Shown one piece after another: positions 36,120 to 49,077 of a DNA stretch of 64,000 nt; position 1 is the first letter of the stretch, and every line of letters starts with the position of its first letter. The notes beneath the pieces are model-generated. The model was not told the origin of the DNA. It saw only the letters and a list, made by a program, of their open reading frames with translations, and ran no database searches. A program made the translations under genes and the position numbers. This DNA comes from Latrodectus hesperus. Lineage: Eukaryota > Arthropoda > Arachnida > Araneae > Theridiidae. Location: contig CM075858.1 in the NCBI GenBank assembly GCA_037975125.1, forward strand, positions 69,154,542 to 69,218,541. The letters are read 5' to 3'.

Positions 36120-36655
36120 GTAAGACTTTCTTGAACCTCAGTAGCTCAGGGCTGCTTCCCATAAGATCAGCAACGTGAAGCATAACTATTCGCAGGCAAT
36201 GACATGGAGGGTGCTATATGTCTAACTTGGTTGCTTGAGTTACGTGGGTTAGGGACGTGTCCAAATTAATCTGTAACGTCCAAATTGCTTCTGCAGGTGT
36301 GACCTGGATATGGGAAAGAGGATACTAACTCAGGTGTAATTTCTTCACTTGATCTGAGGCAACAGATCAGTAGTCTCTCATCACGGTATCTCCAGCATTG
36401 AATCCCACCATCTAGGAGTTGCAAGCAAAAGCAAGTCAAGGAAATGTCAATGTTTGTCATTCATCGTACCATTGGTAGAGCAAGCGCCTGTGTTTTGAGA
36501 CAAAAGAAAACGAAGCAAGGGTTGGCTTACAATTCAATTGCAAATGGGTCCCAGAATCGATATCAACTACTGTTGAACAACGGAAGATAGAAGTTGCACT
36601 TTTGTTTTTTGTATGCTCATCTATGCGTGAAAATTTACCGTGTTTCCTCTCTTGC
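36120..36655. other. GC-richer block, probably a repeat, unidentified
   Basis: About 530 bp of mixed-composition DNA. On the plus strand, accattggtagagcaagcgc near 36468-36487 resembles a tRNA box A, but no box B follows at the expected distance. Upstream, cagtagctcagg near 36139 is another box A-like scrap. Minus-strand open frames (64 and 67 codons) show no domain. It may be one or two decayed SINEs. Confidence 0.3.
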
Positions 36656-36689
36656 AACACGTGTATACTAAATATTATAAAAAGTCCTC

Positions 36690-37680
36690 TAGGACAGTAA
36701 TTTAAACAGTATATGCTAAAAACAGTCTTTGGCCGTTAAGTTGTCCACTGCGTGATGTCAACTGATACGAATCAAGAAAGTATGATGCGTAACATTGAAT
36801 CTGTTACACTATAGTTCGTGATGTGGCTGAATAATCCCTCATTGTCCTGCGATCAATTCGCCTGCCATCCTATGCATTGATGAGATGAGATTTATCCAGT
36901 AGGTTCCTTTGATCTGCCATTTCCTCGTGCAATCAGCAATTGCCTTGTGCATCCGCATCACGATTGCTTCGTTTCATCCAACATGTCGTCATCCATTTCT
37001 TTGAAGTATATTCTTCATTATAAAGGAGAAATCAGCACTATTCTTTTTTGATTGAATCGAATTTGGAAACTTGCTCCAAAGATGCTTTATGTTTTCTACG
37101 AAGCATGAATATACAGTTTGTGTGGGCTATTGAGTAAAACTTCAATCATATTGGTGTAAAGCTCATGTGTTTATTTTTTTGATAATAAATGTTAACTTTG
37201 ACCGTTAACAGGTATAAAAATAACTATATATATAAAAATAACTATAGTATATAAAAATAACTATATTAGTTGTACCTACCTATATATTTACAAAATTGTG
37301 GAAGGAAACCGGCCAAGTTGGTCGCTGTTAATTATTGATGTATTACTTCTAGTTTTTATAATTTTAAAATGTTTCTGATAAATGTTATTTCCCTGCATAA
37401 GATGTGTGTGTGTTAAAATCTTTTTAGAACTTAATTTTTTTGCGTTTATACTCTGCACGTCTTCACATAGACACAACTTACGCAAAGAAAATTGCCGTAC
37501 ATTAATTTCACAACTCTTTTCCTTTATAATGTTTGAAGGTGGCAATACCATATACATAAAGTGCGTATACATTGCTGGGGCTGTAATTTCCATATCTCAT
37601 CACCGCAAACGTATGGTGTAAATTTCACAACATTTGCATGCTTCCTTCAGTATGTTGCATTTTGATGGCCAGCAGTGTAT
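36690..37680 (-). pseudogene. Second Tc1-like transposon fossil, same family as 22.9 kb
   Basis: Minus-strand remnants begin with ATG at 37104-37106 (MLRRKHKASLEQVSKFD) and pass through NRDADAQGN, RRIDRRTMRDYSATSRTIV and SGQLNGQRLFLAY, ending near 36690. This is only the DNA-binding half; the catalytic half is missing. DNA similarity to 23200-23530 is visible by eye (ttcgtgatatggctgagcaat versus ttcgtgatgtggctgaataa). The 5' end at 37640-37680 (catgcttccttcag, ccagcagtgta) resembles 23733-23768. The leader is about 335 bp longer than in the first copy and holds a small tataaaaataacta tandem near 37214-37265, so extra DNA was inserted there. Confidence 0.75.
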
Positions 37681-40489
37681 AACCATACAGATTTTCAAAA
37701 AAAAATTTAAGGTAGTTCTTTTCTAATCTCATTTGCATGATTTTCTAACATAAAAAATTTATATAATTTACATTTTATTTAAGCTATTTCTTTTGCCTTA
37801 AGTATATATAATTATAGACATCATCATGTTTATTTCAAATTGATTTGTTTATGAAATAGGAAAAAATATTGGTATGGAAGAGAAAATCTAACCCCCACAT
37901 TCTTTATATGATACTTTTTTATCAAATATATCTAGGTATTAGTTCTTTATTAGAAAAAATCTTCAAATATAAGGAACATTATGTTCCCTTTCAGTTTATT
38001 AAACCTATATTCATATAATCAATTTGCACTGAAGATATTTTTTGGACATGTTAACTATCCGGGATTTCTTTTAGAAATCTAAATAGTGTAAAAACATTTA
38101 ACAAATTAATTAATGCAAAAATACATAAATGCATTCTTTTTTAAACAAACTGTAATGTCTTAAAATAATTCTTGCACTTAGTTAAGTTTTTCTTGTTTAA
38201 TATATTTTTGTGAAAAAGTCACATACTGATATCTTAAAAGAAAAAACACATTTCAAATATTCCACCTTATTGAAATAAATACATCTCAAATGTTAAAAAT
38301 AATTGTTTTAATAACAAATTTTCTGTACAATGCATTTATTTTTTTTTCTTTCCATCACCTCAAATTTTCGTGCTTTTCTTTTTCTTTATAGAAACTATTT
38401 TTCATCTGATATTTAAAATTTAACATTAATTCCTTATTTTTTTGGAACTTTCGTAAATGCGTAAGATTTCACACTTTTCATTTTATTCAAATCAACATTT
38501 CCAATCATTTTGTCTCAAGTGATTTAAAAGAAAAACAAAAAATATTTACTTTGACTGAGAATAATCAAATATATTTTTAACTGTGTTAATCAAGTGAAAA
38601 ATTAATTTAAATCAGCAAAAAATAAAAGAGACTTATTATCAAGAAATTATTTTTAGTGTTTGAAACTTCAGATTGGGTCAAATAATTTTTATTTTATAAT
38701 TATGAATTAATTAGGTTTTTTTTTTTTTTGCTTTCTACGTTTTTCTCTCATTATTTTCATTTACAACTTTTTTTCATACATCTAATATATATTTTAAATT
38801 CATCAGCAATTACTGTGGAAAGAAAAGACTTTTTAAAAGCGGATATATATTGATTAAATGAACTTTCGGTAAGATAAAAAGAATGTTTTTTAGATGAACT
38901 TTTTAGAGATTACAATAGAACCAACAATATATTATACATTAATACTTTTACTCTCTATCTATAACTACTTTTCCTGCATTTCCCAATTAATCTAGTTTAT
39001 TTACTAAATACAATGCATCCAAAATGTAATAAATCATTGTCATTTATTTACAATTCATAATTTTAACTTAAAATCTAAAGTAATGAATAATTCAAAATGT
39101 CAATAAAAGAAAAAAGGGCATATGTTGTACACAATTATTATTTTGAAAAAGTAGTCAGTAACATGTTTGATTTTGTTTCCTAAATTCACATGTTAATGCT
39201 CTTTAAACTTCCTTGATTCATGTGGCAAATAACTGTTTGGGTAGTTACTTCTTGGGACTATTATATAAAAATCTTTGGTTCACTCAAAATTTCCAGAAAC
39301 TACATTTTTTCATCATAAAATTGAGCCTCATTAAAAGATGAAAATCCCTACTCACTTTTAATGCATTTGGTAGTCCATATTGAGATAGTGTGTGTGTTAT
39401 ATTTCAAATTTTGTTCAGGTATAATCATTTATATGTTTGTACAAAATTGGAAAAAATATTTAAGAAACAAATTTTACATTACACATGCAATTGAGTGCTT
39501 ACTAACAGCAGAAAATTAATTTAAATACATAAATTATAATGATCATAATCATTATTTACAGGTAATATTTTAACGATTAAATGAAATTAATATTATTCAA
39601 AAGTAGCAACTATTATTTATTAATATGTAATACTAATTATAACTTTAATAAAATTGAATATAGACTTAAAATTTTTTTAAATATCTAGGTAATGTGAGTA
39701 AAATGTACAGTTTAATTTCGTAACAGATTTCCGTTGATAAAAGAAGTTTCATTTAATATTTACCTTGTGTGTATAACGACATGGTCTTAATTTCTTGGCA
39801 TATATCGTTTAATTTTTCAAACCAAAGACCTGTGGTGATATGATTTACAAAGTGGTGGCGATGCGAAGGTGGGGCAGTGGACTCTAGTTATACCACTGAT
39901 GTGATAATGTGATTTGACCATAGAGCCTAATCATGCAAAAAGAAATCGATCTGTTATTACACTGTTAGTAATGTGTAAATTGGATAAAATATTAGCAGTT
40001 TTGAAGTCAACCATATCACTTGATGGTGGTTCAAAAATATAAGGTTATTAATAAAGCTGTTGAAATTTAGTTAAATAAGATAAATGGCAAAATATGACCA
40101 TAGGAACCTACTAAAAAAACTGATCAGCTCTTGTATCATTTTATTCAATACAGAAAACTAGAATGCAATAAAAGAAACTAAACAAGATTAATGCAGTGAA
40201 ACAAAAATTAACAAAGAAAGTGAAGTACAAAAATTAGAAATATAAATTTTGATAATGTTGCCAAGACATTTCAGTATTTAATTACGAACCTTAGAATTAG
40301 TAACTCACTGCAAACATTTAATAAAACATTTGGTCTATTTCCACTTGGCGCTTGGTAGTAAACAACAAAATTCGAAAGTTGACAAATTTTCCCCCCATGT
40401 TTTTTTTCTTTGATATAGAGCTTGATGACAGTTTCATAGCCAAAAGCTAGCAATTTAGATGATATTTTAGCATATATCACCTAAATTGA
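37681..40489. other. AT-rich non-coding DNA
   Basis: No supportable gene or element. A slightly GC-richer spot at 39845-39930 is unidentified. Confidence 0.55.
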
Positions 40490-40665
40490 CTTCCATAAGC
40501 ACTCCACACAGACAGTAAGACATATTTAATTGTCACAAGGAAGGATGTAGGCAGCAGAAACGCAGCATCCGTCTATTGTTATTTACAGTAGCCGGCATTG
40601 AACTTGCGAGCTTTCGCTCTGAAAACAGTATTCTACCAGTGGGCTATAGTGAGCCCTGATGTTTT
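40490..40665 (-). mobile_element. tRNA-derived SINE, minus orientation, partial
   Basis: On the minus strand a tRNA-like head runs from about 40660 down: tagcccactggtagaat (box A-like), an anticodon-arm-like segment, then aagttcaatgcc (box B-like, one step from consensus), followed by about 100 bp of unrelated body with a small cagcagaaacgcagcatcc repeat. No clear target duplication or tail was found. Degenerate boxes suggest an old copy. Confidence 0.55.
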
Positions 40666-40669
40666 CTTT

Positions 40670-42166
40670 CTTATAACAGTATGAAATAATGTGTTTGAAA
40701 TTTTGTAAATAAATTCTGTTTGTTATTCTGTAAAACAAGTAATTTCCAGATCCAGCCCAGAAAACAAAGATTTTTTTTTAATTTTTGTATAAAGTAATCA
40801 TTTCAAACCTAAACTCCTATGGTATTTCCCAAATTTTGCAATCCACGTGTTTTTAAATATGTTTTCAGAAAAGCATTTCAGGTATTAAAATTGAGAAAAA
40901 TATTAATAAAATATTTTTGTCAAGAAAAATGCTCTCGGCAAGAAATGCTATTGTTTACAAAAAATGGTCAAATTGAAAAGGAAAACATTCTGGTATAATG
41001 TCATTTAAATAAGCATATTAATAATATTTATATTTTAAAAACTTTTGTGATAAAATATTAGAAATATATTATTTTACATCGTAATAAAATAAGTTGAAAC
41101 AAATATTGTATGTGATTCAAAATTAAAAAGCTTCTTTTATTTTAAAATATCACTATAAAAATAATTAAAACTGTTTTAGCTGGTAAAATTTTTGCAAGAG
41201 TAAAAAGCTTAATAAAGTTCAGTGCTATATGAAACAAATATTAAGGAAAAAAGTAAAATTATAAAGTATGGACAATTTTAAATCATAAAATAAAATATCT
41301 TGGCAATTTTTGAAGAAAAGATTAGGAAATATTCATTGTCATATTTCACTTGTTATTGTTAACAAATTTCTTATTTTTCATATAAATACATATAAAGTTT
41401 GTTTCCTGTAATGCATATTTACAAAAATTAAAAGGTGAAGTTCTTTCCAAAAGTATTTCTATTGAAATATTTTTAAGCAAATACATTTTATTCCCTTTGA
41501 GACTAATTTATTTCCATAGTTCACAGTGTTCACTTTTTACTTACATTAAAAAATATTAACAGTAATAGTCTTCCATACATTTTTTGTAAAAGAAGGATTT
41601 TAATTTAATATTGAAGATTTTATATATAAGCTTTAGATACATTGGAATTTTTTTTACAAAATTTCATTTTTTATTTATACCATTCAAAATAAAAATTTAT
41701 TGTGAATAGGCAATTTTGTTTTTTATAGCTCAAATGCTGAATATAACATTTTTAAAGTAAAATTGGATGAATAAACTTTCGCAAAATTTAAAACTTTTAA
41801 AGACGCTTTTATTTATTGTAGAGTAAGAAAGAAATATTTAAATTTAAATTTTTTTCTAATTGATGATTCACATTTTTTTGGTAATATATATCATTCTATT
41901 TCCAACATCATACAATCAATAAAAGATTGTAATTAAAATTCTAAATGAAAGTTTAAATATCTTTAATCAAATCCTATTAGCCATTGTGGACTGAAAATTA
42001 AAAAGCGTCAGATTAACTCAAAGTACATCTGTAATGCATAATAGAGAGAAATATTTTACGATATACAAATATTTTTAACATAGATCAACTGATAATAGGT
42101 GATACTAAAGAGATTCCTTTTGGAGAGTCTATTTACTTTTTTAATTTTTTGTCTTTGTTTCCATAG
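40670..42166. other. AT-rich non-coding DNA
   Basis: Nothing recognised. Confidence 0.55.
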
Positions 42167-42320
42167 CCACGTTGTCCTTATTGCTTATGATGTTCGTTCT
42201 GATAATCGAAATGCAGGGAGTGTGAATCCCGACCCAAACCGAAGAGGCTTTGTGTACACTAATGGCATCTGGGTCGCGTTATATATGTCGTATGGTCACA
42301 GTGTTCTCTATATCAAATAA
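42167..42320 (+). other. Candidate terminal exon or exon relic
   Basis: A pyrimidine-rich tract ending in ccatag at 42161-42166 looks like a splice acceptor. The frame that follows reads HVVLIAYDVRSDNRNAGSVN and PDPNRRGFVYTNGIWVALYM, ending TAA at 42318-42320. Codon and amino acid use differ sharply from the flanking AT-rich DNA. No domain is recognised; it could be an isolated exon, a retroelement scrap or a repeat. Confidence 0.3.
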
Positions 42321-42722
42321 TACTTCTAGGGTCTTCTACTTGTAAATTATGAAGACTCATCCACTTTGGGGACTACAATAGCACATTTACTAAGAAACCA
42401 TTTTTCCCCTTTTGCTGAAAAGACTGAAATGTTAATATACACGCATCGTAGAAAAAGTTTTTATTAGATAACAGGATAAGATAGAGTGATATTTTCAATA
42501 TGTGTGTGATGTTTTCTAATTGCTAAAAGAGCTCAATTTTAACGCATGTGTTTACTTTGAATAATTTACTGTCAATAAAGTAATGTATATTAATTATTGA
42601 CGTGTAACATTCACTTTACTAATAATAGATGCTTAAATATTTTTATGATATAAAATTCATATCAAGCTTTTATTAAATGAACAGGCAAAAATCAAGAAGT
42701 AATATGAACTGCTTCGTATAAA

Positions 42723-43815
42723 ATGAAGAATCTTATATAGAACTAATTATGCAGTGCAAACTATTAAATTTAAAATATTTTTGTTATTTGTTAATAGGTT
42801 ATGAATATGTTTTAAAGTTTTATAAGACCTTCTTATGTAACAAATTTATGATTATGAAATATTACGAAAAAATATTGGGAATTGTTTCGAAAAAGTTTTG
42901 CTATTAATTTCACTGAAAATATCTGGGAAAATCTCATAAGTATGTGAAATATTATCTTATCAATGCGAATTATTATTCTCTTGTAACGGATTCATGTATT
43001 GTTGTATCACATATTTCTGAAGGAATCACATCAAGGTATTGTCAGTGAAAACCAACTGATAGCAACAATTCATAAAAATTATTTTCGGATTACAAAAATT
43101 TTGTCTTTTTATATACTTAAATATGTGTAGACTCAGCAATAAAATTAATTAATTCCTAGCATTAAAACAACAGCATTCATAAAGGTACACAATGGGCTGT
43201 GGGTTTTGTTAAATCTTATACGCGGGAAAAGTTGCTGCTAATTCTGTCGAAATGACAACCAATAATCGTTCCACATAATTCCTCAGTATATAGATAATGA
43301 AAATTAAAACGAAAATTTAATTTTAAAATAATGTTGGTGCTTACAATGTTTTCGAAATGTGATTATGTCTGGCGCATATAAAATATGATTTTGCATTATA
43401 TAATTATTTCTATATGAAGAATATTATATAGAACTAATTATGTGCAGTGCATACTATTAAAGATTAAAACATTTTTGTCATTTTTAATAAGCAATGAATA
43501 TGTTTTAAAATTTTACGAGACCTTATTTAACAAATTTATGATTAGGATTTATTAGGAAAAAAATTGGAAATAATTTCGAAAAAGTTTTGGTATTAATTTG
43601 GTTCAAAGTATCTAGGAAGATCATATGAGTTTTGTTCAATGTGAAATATTATTCCCTTGTAACGGAATCATATATTGCTATATTCCATATTTCTAAAGGA
43701 TTCACATACTGTTTACACCGTAATGTCAGTGAAAATAAACTGTGATAGCAACTCTTCATTAAAATTATTTTTTCGGTAAACAAAAATATTGTTTTTTTAT
43801 GTACTCAAATATTTC
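42723..43815 (+). repeat. Two direct copies of a ~400-bp unit, offset 691 bp
   Basis: 42723-43132 and 43414-43815 align over their whole length: both run through atgaagaat-ttatatagaact, aacaaatttatgatta, tttcgaaaaagttttg, cttgtaacgga-tcat and tttctgaagga/tttctaaagga, with many substitutions. The 43133-43413 spacer appears only once. It is an old tandem duplication or two copies of a repeat. Confidence 0.85.
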
Positions 43816-45689
43816 CGAAATTTTTAGCTTATTTCCCAAAGTAACTAAACTTAAAGATCCATGTAATTTATTATTTTAACAATAACAAAAGACGCTATAT
43901 GGAAATCCTTAAATGAAATACATTTTATTGGCAATTAATTGTATGTGATAAATGTTCATTTGATATTGATGAATGATCATGTTTGGAGATATTTGTTTTC
44001 CTGATCGAAGGAATTTTTTATAATGTTCTAGTTTTATTTCAAGTCCCAACTAATTACATACACCTCACTTCAGAGGTTAAAATAGCATTCACAAACACCA
44101 GAACTAATAGTCAAAGAGTTATTAATTCAGCTTTATGAAACGCTATCACATAACTCGATATAATGTTTATGACATATCAAACTATTTTACCTAAATTAAT
44201 TAGTTTTAAGTAATGAGAAATTTCAATTTTTATATTTTGCTCAATATTGTCATTTGAAACAGTATCATCAAACATTTTTCTTCCAAAATTAACAAAATAA
44301 TATGTTATTTATAAATAAAAAATTAAAATATATCTCAAGAATTTTTCATTACATAGCAAAATATTCCCTTGAAATAAATAATTCCAGTGTAATTCATTAA
44401 ATAAAAACAGTATATTTGCAATTGTTGTGACAAATTCACTTTGCTTTAAAAAAAACAAATAAATCTTTTTTATTTAAATACCAGTGAGAAAGATTTTTTT
44501 TTATTTTAATAAAACTTTAAAAATGTAATTAATATTTTCCTACATTTCACTTTTATCTTACAAAAGAAACCATTATGAAAGATTTAATTTTTGATTGAAA
44601 TCATTTATTATATTTTAATTTTTTCCCAATTCAGCTGAGATAATGAGATTAATTTTATTTTGATACTCATTGGGAAAAAGGTCAAAAATAGCACATTCTT
44701 GAATGAATTAATTAAAAACTAAATTTAGGTTAAATAAATCAAAAATTGATTTTTGCAGCTATTGTAGAAACATTTTTAGAATATAATTTTTCGAGCTATT
44801 TTTAATTATAACTTAATTAATTAAAAAATATCCTTTGTCATTTGTGACTTGCATATTTTTAAATTAATAAATATTTCTAAGATTATCGTATTAATTGTAA
44901 TGCAATGTAAAAAGTTTTTGAATTAAATGCACAGTAAAATTGCAACTACTCGTAAGGTTAATATACATGCTAATTGACCAATAATCTTATGACATCTTTT
45001 ACTGATAGATTTTATAATGTAAGGATTGAGTTTTATATAACAACTTTTAAAGTTATTAAATCTTTAAAAATTCCTAAAAGTCAATCAAATTTATTAACAA
45101 ATAAAGTTTTAATTTATCTTTTAGTTTTAATAACATTTAATGATGGATTTTTAATAACTGTGAATTATTTGTATGGGTAGTAAATCTTATTACACATTAA
45201 GTATTGATATGAAATTGCATAGAAAAGTTTTTAATTGGAAATGTAAAATAATTTTTGCATGCAAAATGAATGAAAACATACAAATGAGGCTCTTTTTTAC
45301 GAATTAGTAGGGATGCCTATAAAATAGTTTTTAAAATCAATATTTCCAAAAATAGAAAAGTAAATTTTTGAAACATTAAAACTAATTTTGTATAGCCAAA
45401 CTGCGTTCGCTTTGTAAATAAAGTAGTATTAAAAAATTTTTAATATGCACTGCATTAAAAAATACATAAAAAATAGAATTCATAGTAAAAATGATTCCTA
45501 CTTTCATTTTATTGATTAAAAATCAATCAAAGTGATCGCTTATTTTTAATCAATTTCAAAACTACATTTTTAAAAGCATGGTTTGATTCTTTCATTCATC
45601 CTATTCTCAATCTTTAATCATACGATACTCTTTCTACTTCTAAGTTACACTGGAATCCACATTTAAAAAGTCTTGAAAAGAAATCATCT
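43816..45689. other. AT-rich non-coding DNA
   Basis: Nothing recognised; a 68-codon frame at 44974-45180 is composition-driven. Confidence 0.55.
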
Positions 45690-45990
45690 AATCTCAAGTC
45701 GTCAGGTAAGTGTTCTTAATGATCTTCAGCTATAGTGTTTACTGTAATGAAGTCTTCATGACAAAATGATAATTCGCAAGGGCATAGAACCAAGTACATC
45801 TATTTCAAAAGGGGATTCTAGGCCACGATCACTTCTTGCAAAAGTGCAGTACGATATTTGCACTTCAAGCTACTGTTCATATTCCTACTCATGGACAGTA
45901 AGACGGGAGTTAGATTAGGTGGAGAAAATTTCTCATATATGGCCTTAAGCAATCTGGTTTTGAACATCGTCAGTGCAGCTAGTTCTTGAT
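45690..45990 (-). other. Coding-like relic, unassigned
   Basis: Minus-strand translation gives ELAALTMFKTRLLKAIYEKF, then SPPNLTPVLLSMSRNMNS and KCKYRTALLQEVIVA up to a stop near 45810. Coding-like text resumes in another frame (ESPFEIDVLGSMPL). The patch is GC-richer than its flanks. It looks like a frameshifted gene or retroelement fossil, but I do not recognise the family. Confidence 0.3.
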
Positions 45991-47489
45991 ATAATTCTAA
46001 GAATTAACTATTTTCTAATAAGAAGTTTGATCCAAATTTCTTCAAACATAAAAAATTGAAAAAAATCATACTATAAAAATTAATCTTAAACTGAAAACAC
46101 CAAAAAATATATTCACATAAAAGGGAATGCTAGAATTTTTCTTTCGTAAATGAGAAGGAAAATTAGCAACATATCTATCAGACCATATTAGGGACCAAAC
46201 AATCACAGGTGCTCATAAGTCCTAGGCTCAAAAGAATGAATGTTTATTATATTGCTATAATCTGATTTTATTTTTAAATCTCATCTACATTGGCTTCAAA
46301 ATGAAGATAATATTGGAATAATTGTAAAAAAAAAACATTTAGTATTCATTTAATATGATTATTCGTTAAATATGAATTAGTTTTTAATCTTAATATTTTT
46401 CATTAATTGCGCGATATATACACATATTATTGACTCTTTCTTTTCTTTTATTATTCACTGCTGGCAACTGCTTATGAGAATGTGAAAGTAAATTCAAATG
46501 TCAATTGACATCAGCTTTAATGTTCTGGTACTTTTTAATTAGAAATGAAAAAAGAAAACAAATAGATCAATCGAATTCTAAATTTTCTAAATGGTACAAA
46601 ATACTTCTATGGTGAATAGAGAAATTGAAGTTTAACGGAATGTTGAACAGAAAAAAAAAACGTACAATGCAAATTTTTTAACAACAAGAATACTTTATGT
46701 AGAATAAAAAGAAAGTGCTTAAAAATTGAACAAAATGGGATAAGTAATTAGAATTGTGGGAAACTAGAATCGATTTGTCAGCTTGAAAATATTTATGCCT
46801 TCAGTTCAGATTTCATCGCATAATTATTTAAATGCTACGTTTTCAAACAAGGAACACAGCAAATAAAGTAAATATTTGAATAAATGTAATATCCTCATGT
46901 ATACATAAAAAAGATTGCATATGACCTAAGATTTAAATTTCGAATGATTAAAAATGCACAATTTATATTTTTAAACGAAAAGAAAATCCATCTAAAAAAA
47001 TCAAATGATAATCTGATTTCGATCATTAATATTTTTTTAACATACGATGTATATTAAATACGGTGGGTATGAAAACCAAAGCAGTGGTTTATATCTAAAA
47101 CAAAACATGTTGGAGATTTCTCTATCACAAAAGTGCTTAGGAAGTTTTGACAGAGTAGACTGACTTGACATTTATTTCAAACCATATGAAGTCAGAATTA
47201 CATCAATTATTCTTTACGCTTACTGCTTACGTTACGTTTTCAAGTTTTGCTGAGGAAAGTGTAGTGATGCAGCAACTTCATGATTCCATGTATGTTTATT
47301 TTGCAACCGAATAATTATGATTTTCGAATAAATGTGCAAATATTTTTTGCCTTTTTAGAAGACTTGACTTAATTCTTATTAAGACATAAGGCACTTTAGT
47401 ACGTGGTATAAATTTATAAAATATCTAGGTGTAAAAGGTAGAGTTTACAAATAACTTTCCCCAAGATATTTTTAGTTGAATTTTTGATC
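45991..47489. other. AT-rich non-coding DNA
   Basis: Nothing recognised. Confidence 0.55.
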
Positions 47490-47497
47490 ATTTATAT
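47490..47497 (+). repeat. hAT target site duplication, left copy
   Basis: atttatat, repeated exactly at 55201-55208. Eight bases is the standard hAT target duplication. Confidence 0.88.
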
Positions 47498-48563
47498 CAG
47501 GGTCTCCTAAACTTTTTTTTGTTGAGGTTCCCTAGACAATTAATAACATTTTCATATCCCTCCTTTACTTTTTCAATAAATACAAAAAAAACGCACTTTA
47601 TGTACTTAAAAGTCTTTATTTTAACTCTAATAAACAAACTTTAAAGGTTTTAATTAAAATAATAAATGCTTTTTATCCAAAAAATTAATAAAATAGGAGT
47701 AGATTCTAATGAGACACTTGAGAATGCTTGTTCTGTACTAATCGGTTGATTCTAGGTTCTGATCTTGCCAGAGCTATCATCAGGTCGCTATCTACATAGA
47801 TATGATTTTGCTGTTTAATTTTAATTAAAACTTGAGCAAAAAAGCCTGTCTCACACAAGTAAGTTAAAGAAAAAGGAACTAGTACTCGTTTAACAATAGA
47901 GGCTAGTTTCGAATTAACAGGCTTTTTAAGATTAACTTTTGATCCAAAATTTCTCCAATGTCATAAGATGGAAGTCATCTTTCATGGCTGAATCAGCTTT
48001 CATTTCTAGAAATTCCTCCTAAAATTCTTCTGGTAAATGTAACATATGGACAACAAATGGGTTTCTTGTCATGTGCCATATTGGTGATTCTAAATCGATG
48101 TCTCAATAGTATCGGCTAAATTCATCTTCCAGCACTTGCAAATGAGTTTTTACGTCAGCTTTTAAATTTGCGTCCAGTTATTTATTTATAACTGCTTCGA
48201 ACAACCGAGGAAAATATATAATATTTTAGAAGACAATTCTTGATTCCAAAGTTAAAGCTTTGCTATGAACCACTGAATATAATCAGAATTGCTTATTATA
48301 GCGCCTGAAGTTTCAAGTTTAGTTCCTTCAAGGTACCAAATATGTCAGTTAAATAAGCCAACTTACATTGAAATGTGTCATCTTTGAACATTGTAAGGAA
48401 ATCGTGTTTTTCTTTGAACTTAAGAAAAAGAATTACCTCTTCTTTCAATTCATAAAGGCGAGCCAACACATTGCCTTTGGACAGCCAGCGTACTTCTGTA
48501 GGGATCAGAAGAGCTTTGTGATCAAAATCGAGATCCTCGCAAAGAAAAATACTGTTCAAACTG

Positions 48564-48628
48564 ACTGTTCAAAGCGCTGCTCTTAACATAGTTTTGTAAA
48601 CTACGTTAAGAGCAGCGCTTTGAACAGT
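48564..48628. repeat. 65-bp near-perfect palindrome inside the hAT gene
   Basis: 48564-48587 is the exact reverse complement of 48605-48628 (24 bp). Inside, after one mismatch, tagttt and aaacta pair across a 3-base loop tgt. The stem totals about 31 pairs. It falls within the transposase and adds roughly 9-10 residues compared with relatives. Confidence 0.93.
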
Positions 48629-49059
48629 TTTAATGTCCTTAGAGCCAACTCCAAAGTCGGGTGTAATTTCTGTGGCATGTTTTCGAAGCCAAAGCTTGCC
48701 TATGAATAACACAATGTGTACTTACCATTGTGGGAATTTTTTCCTTGAGCTTTTTAACTAAACCCGATCGTACAGCAATCATTACAGGTGCGCCATCTGT
48801 ACAAAGTTCAATGAGCTTATTCCAATTCAAATCATTTTTTAATAAAATTTGATATTGAATTAATGATATCTTCAGGTGTAGTACCTGCTGTCAAAGATTA
48901 GGAGTATAGAATCTCTTCTTCAATGATATATCCGCTGATGTAACGAACATAATTATTAACTGTGCACAATTTACGATGTCGAAGGTTTCATCGCAACTAA
49001 TGGCAAAAAGTAACGATAATTTTAGTTTGTTAATTATTTGTGATTTAATGTTTGCTTTA

Positions 49060-49077
49060 ATGTTATCCATTCTATGC
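49060..49077 (+). repeat. 18-bp flanking duplication, left copy
   Basis: atgttatccattctatgc; the partner at 51021-51038 differs at one base. Both encode the same hAT residues (RMDNI), so one copy is extra. Confidence 0.85.

Noticed and set aside
36468..36500. tRNA box A-like tggtagagcaagcgcctg.
   Set aside because: No box B at the right distance and no foldable tRNA; noted only as part of the unidentified block.
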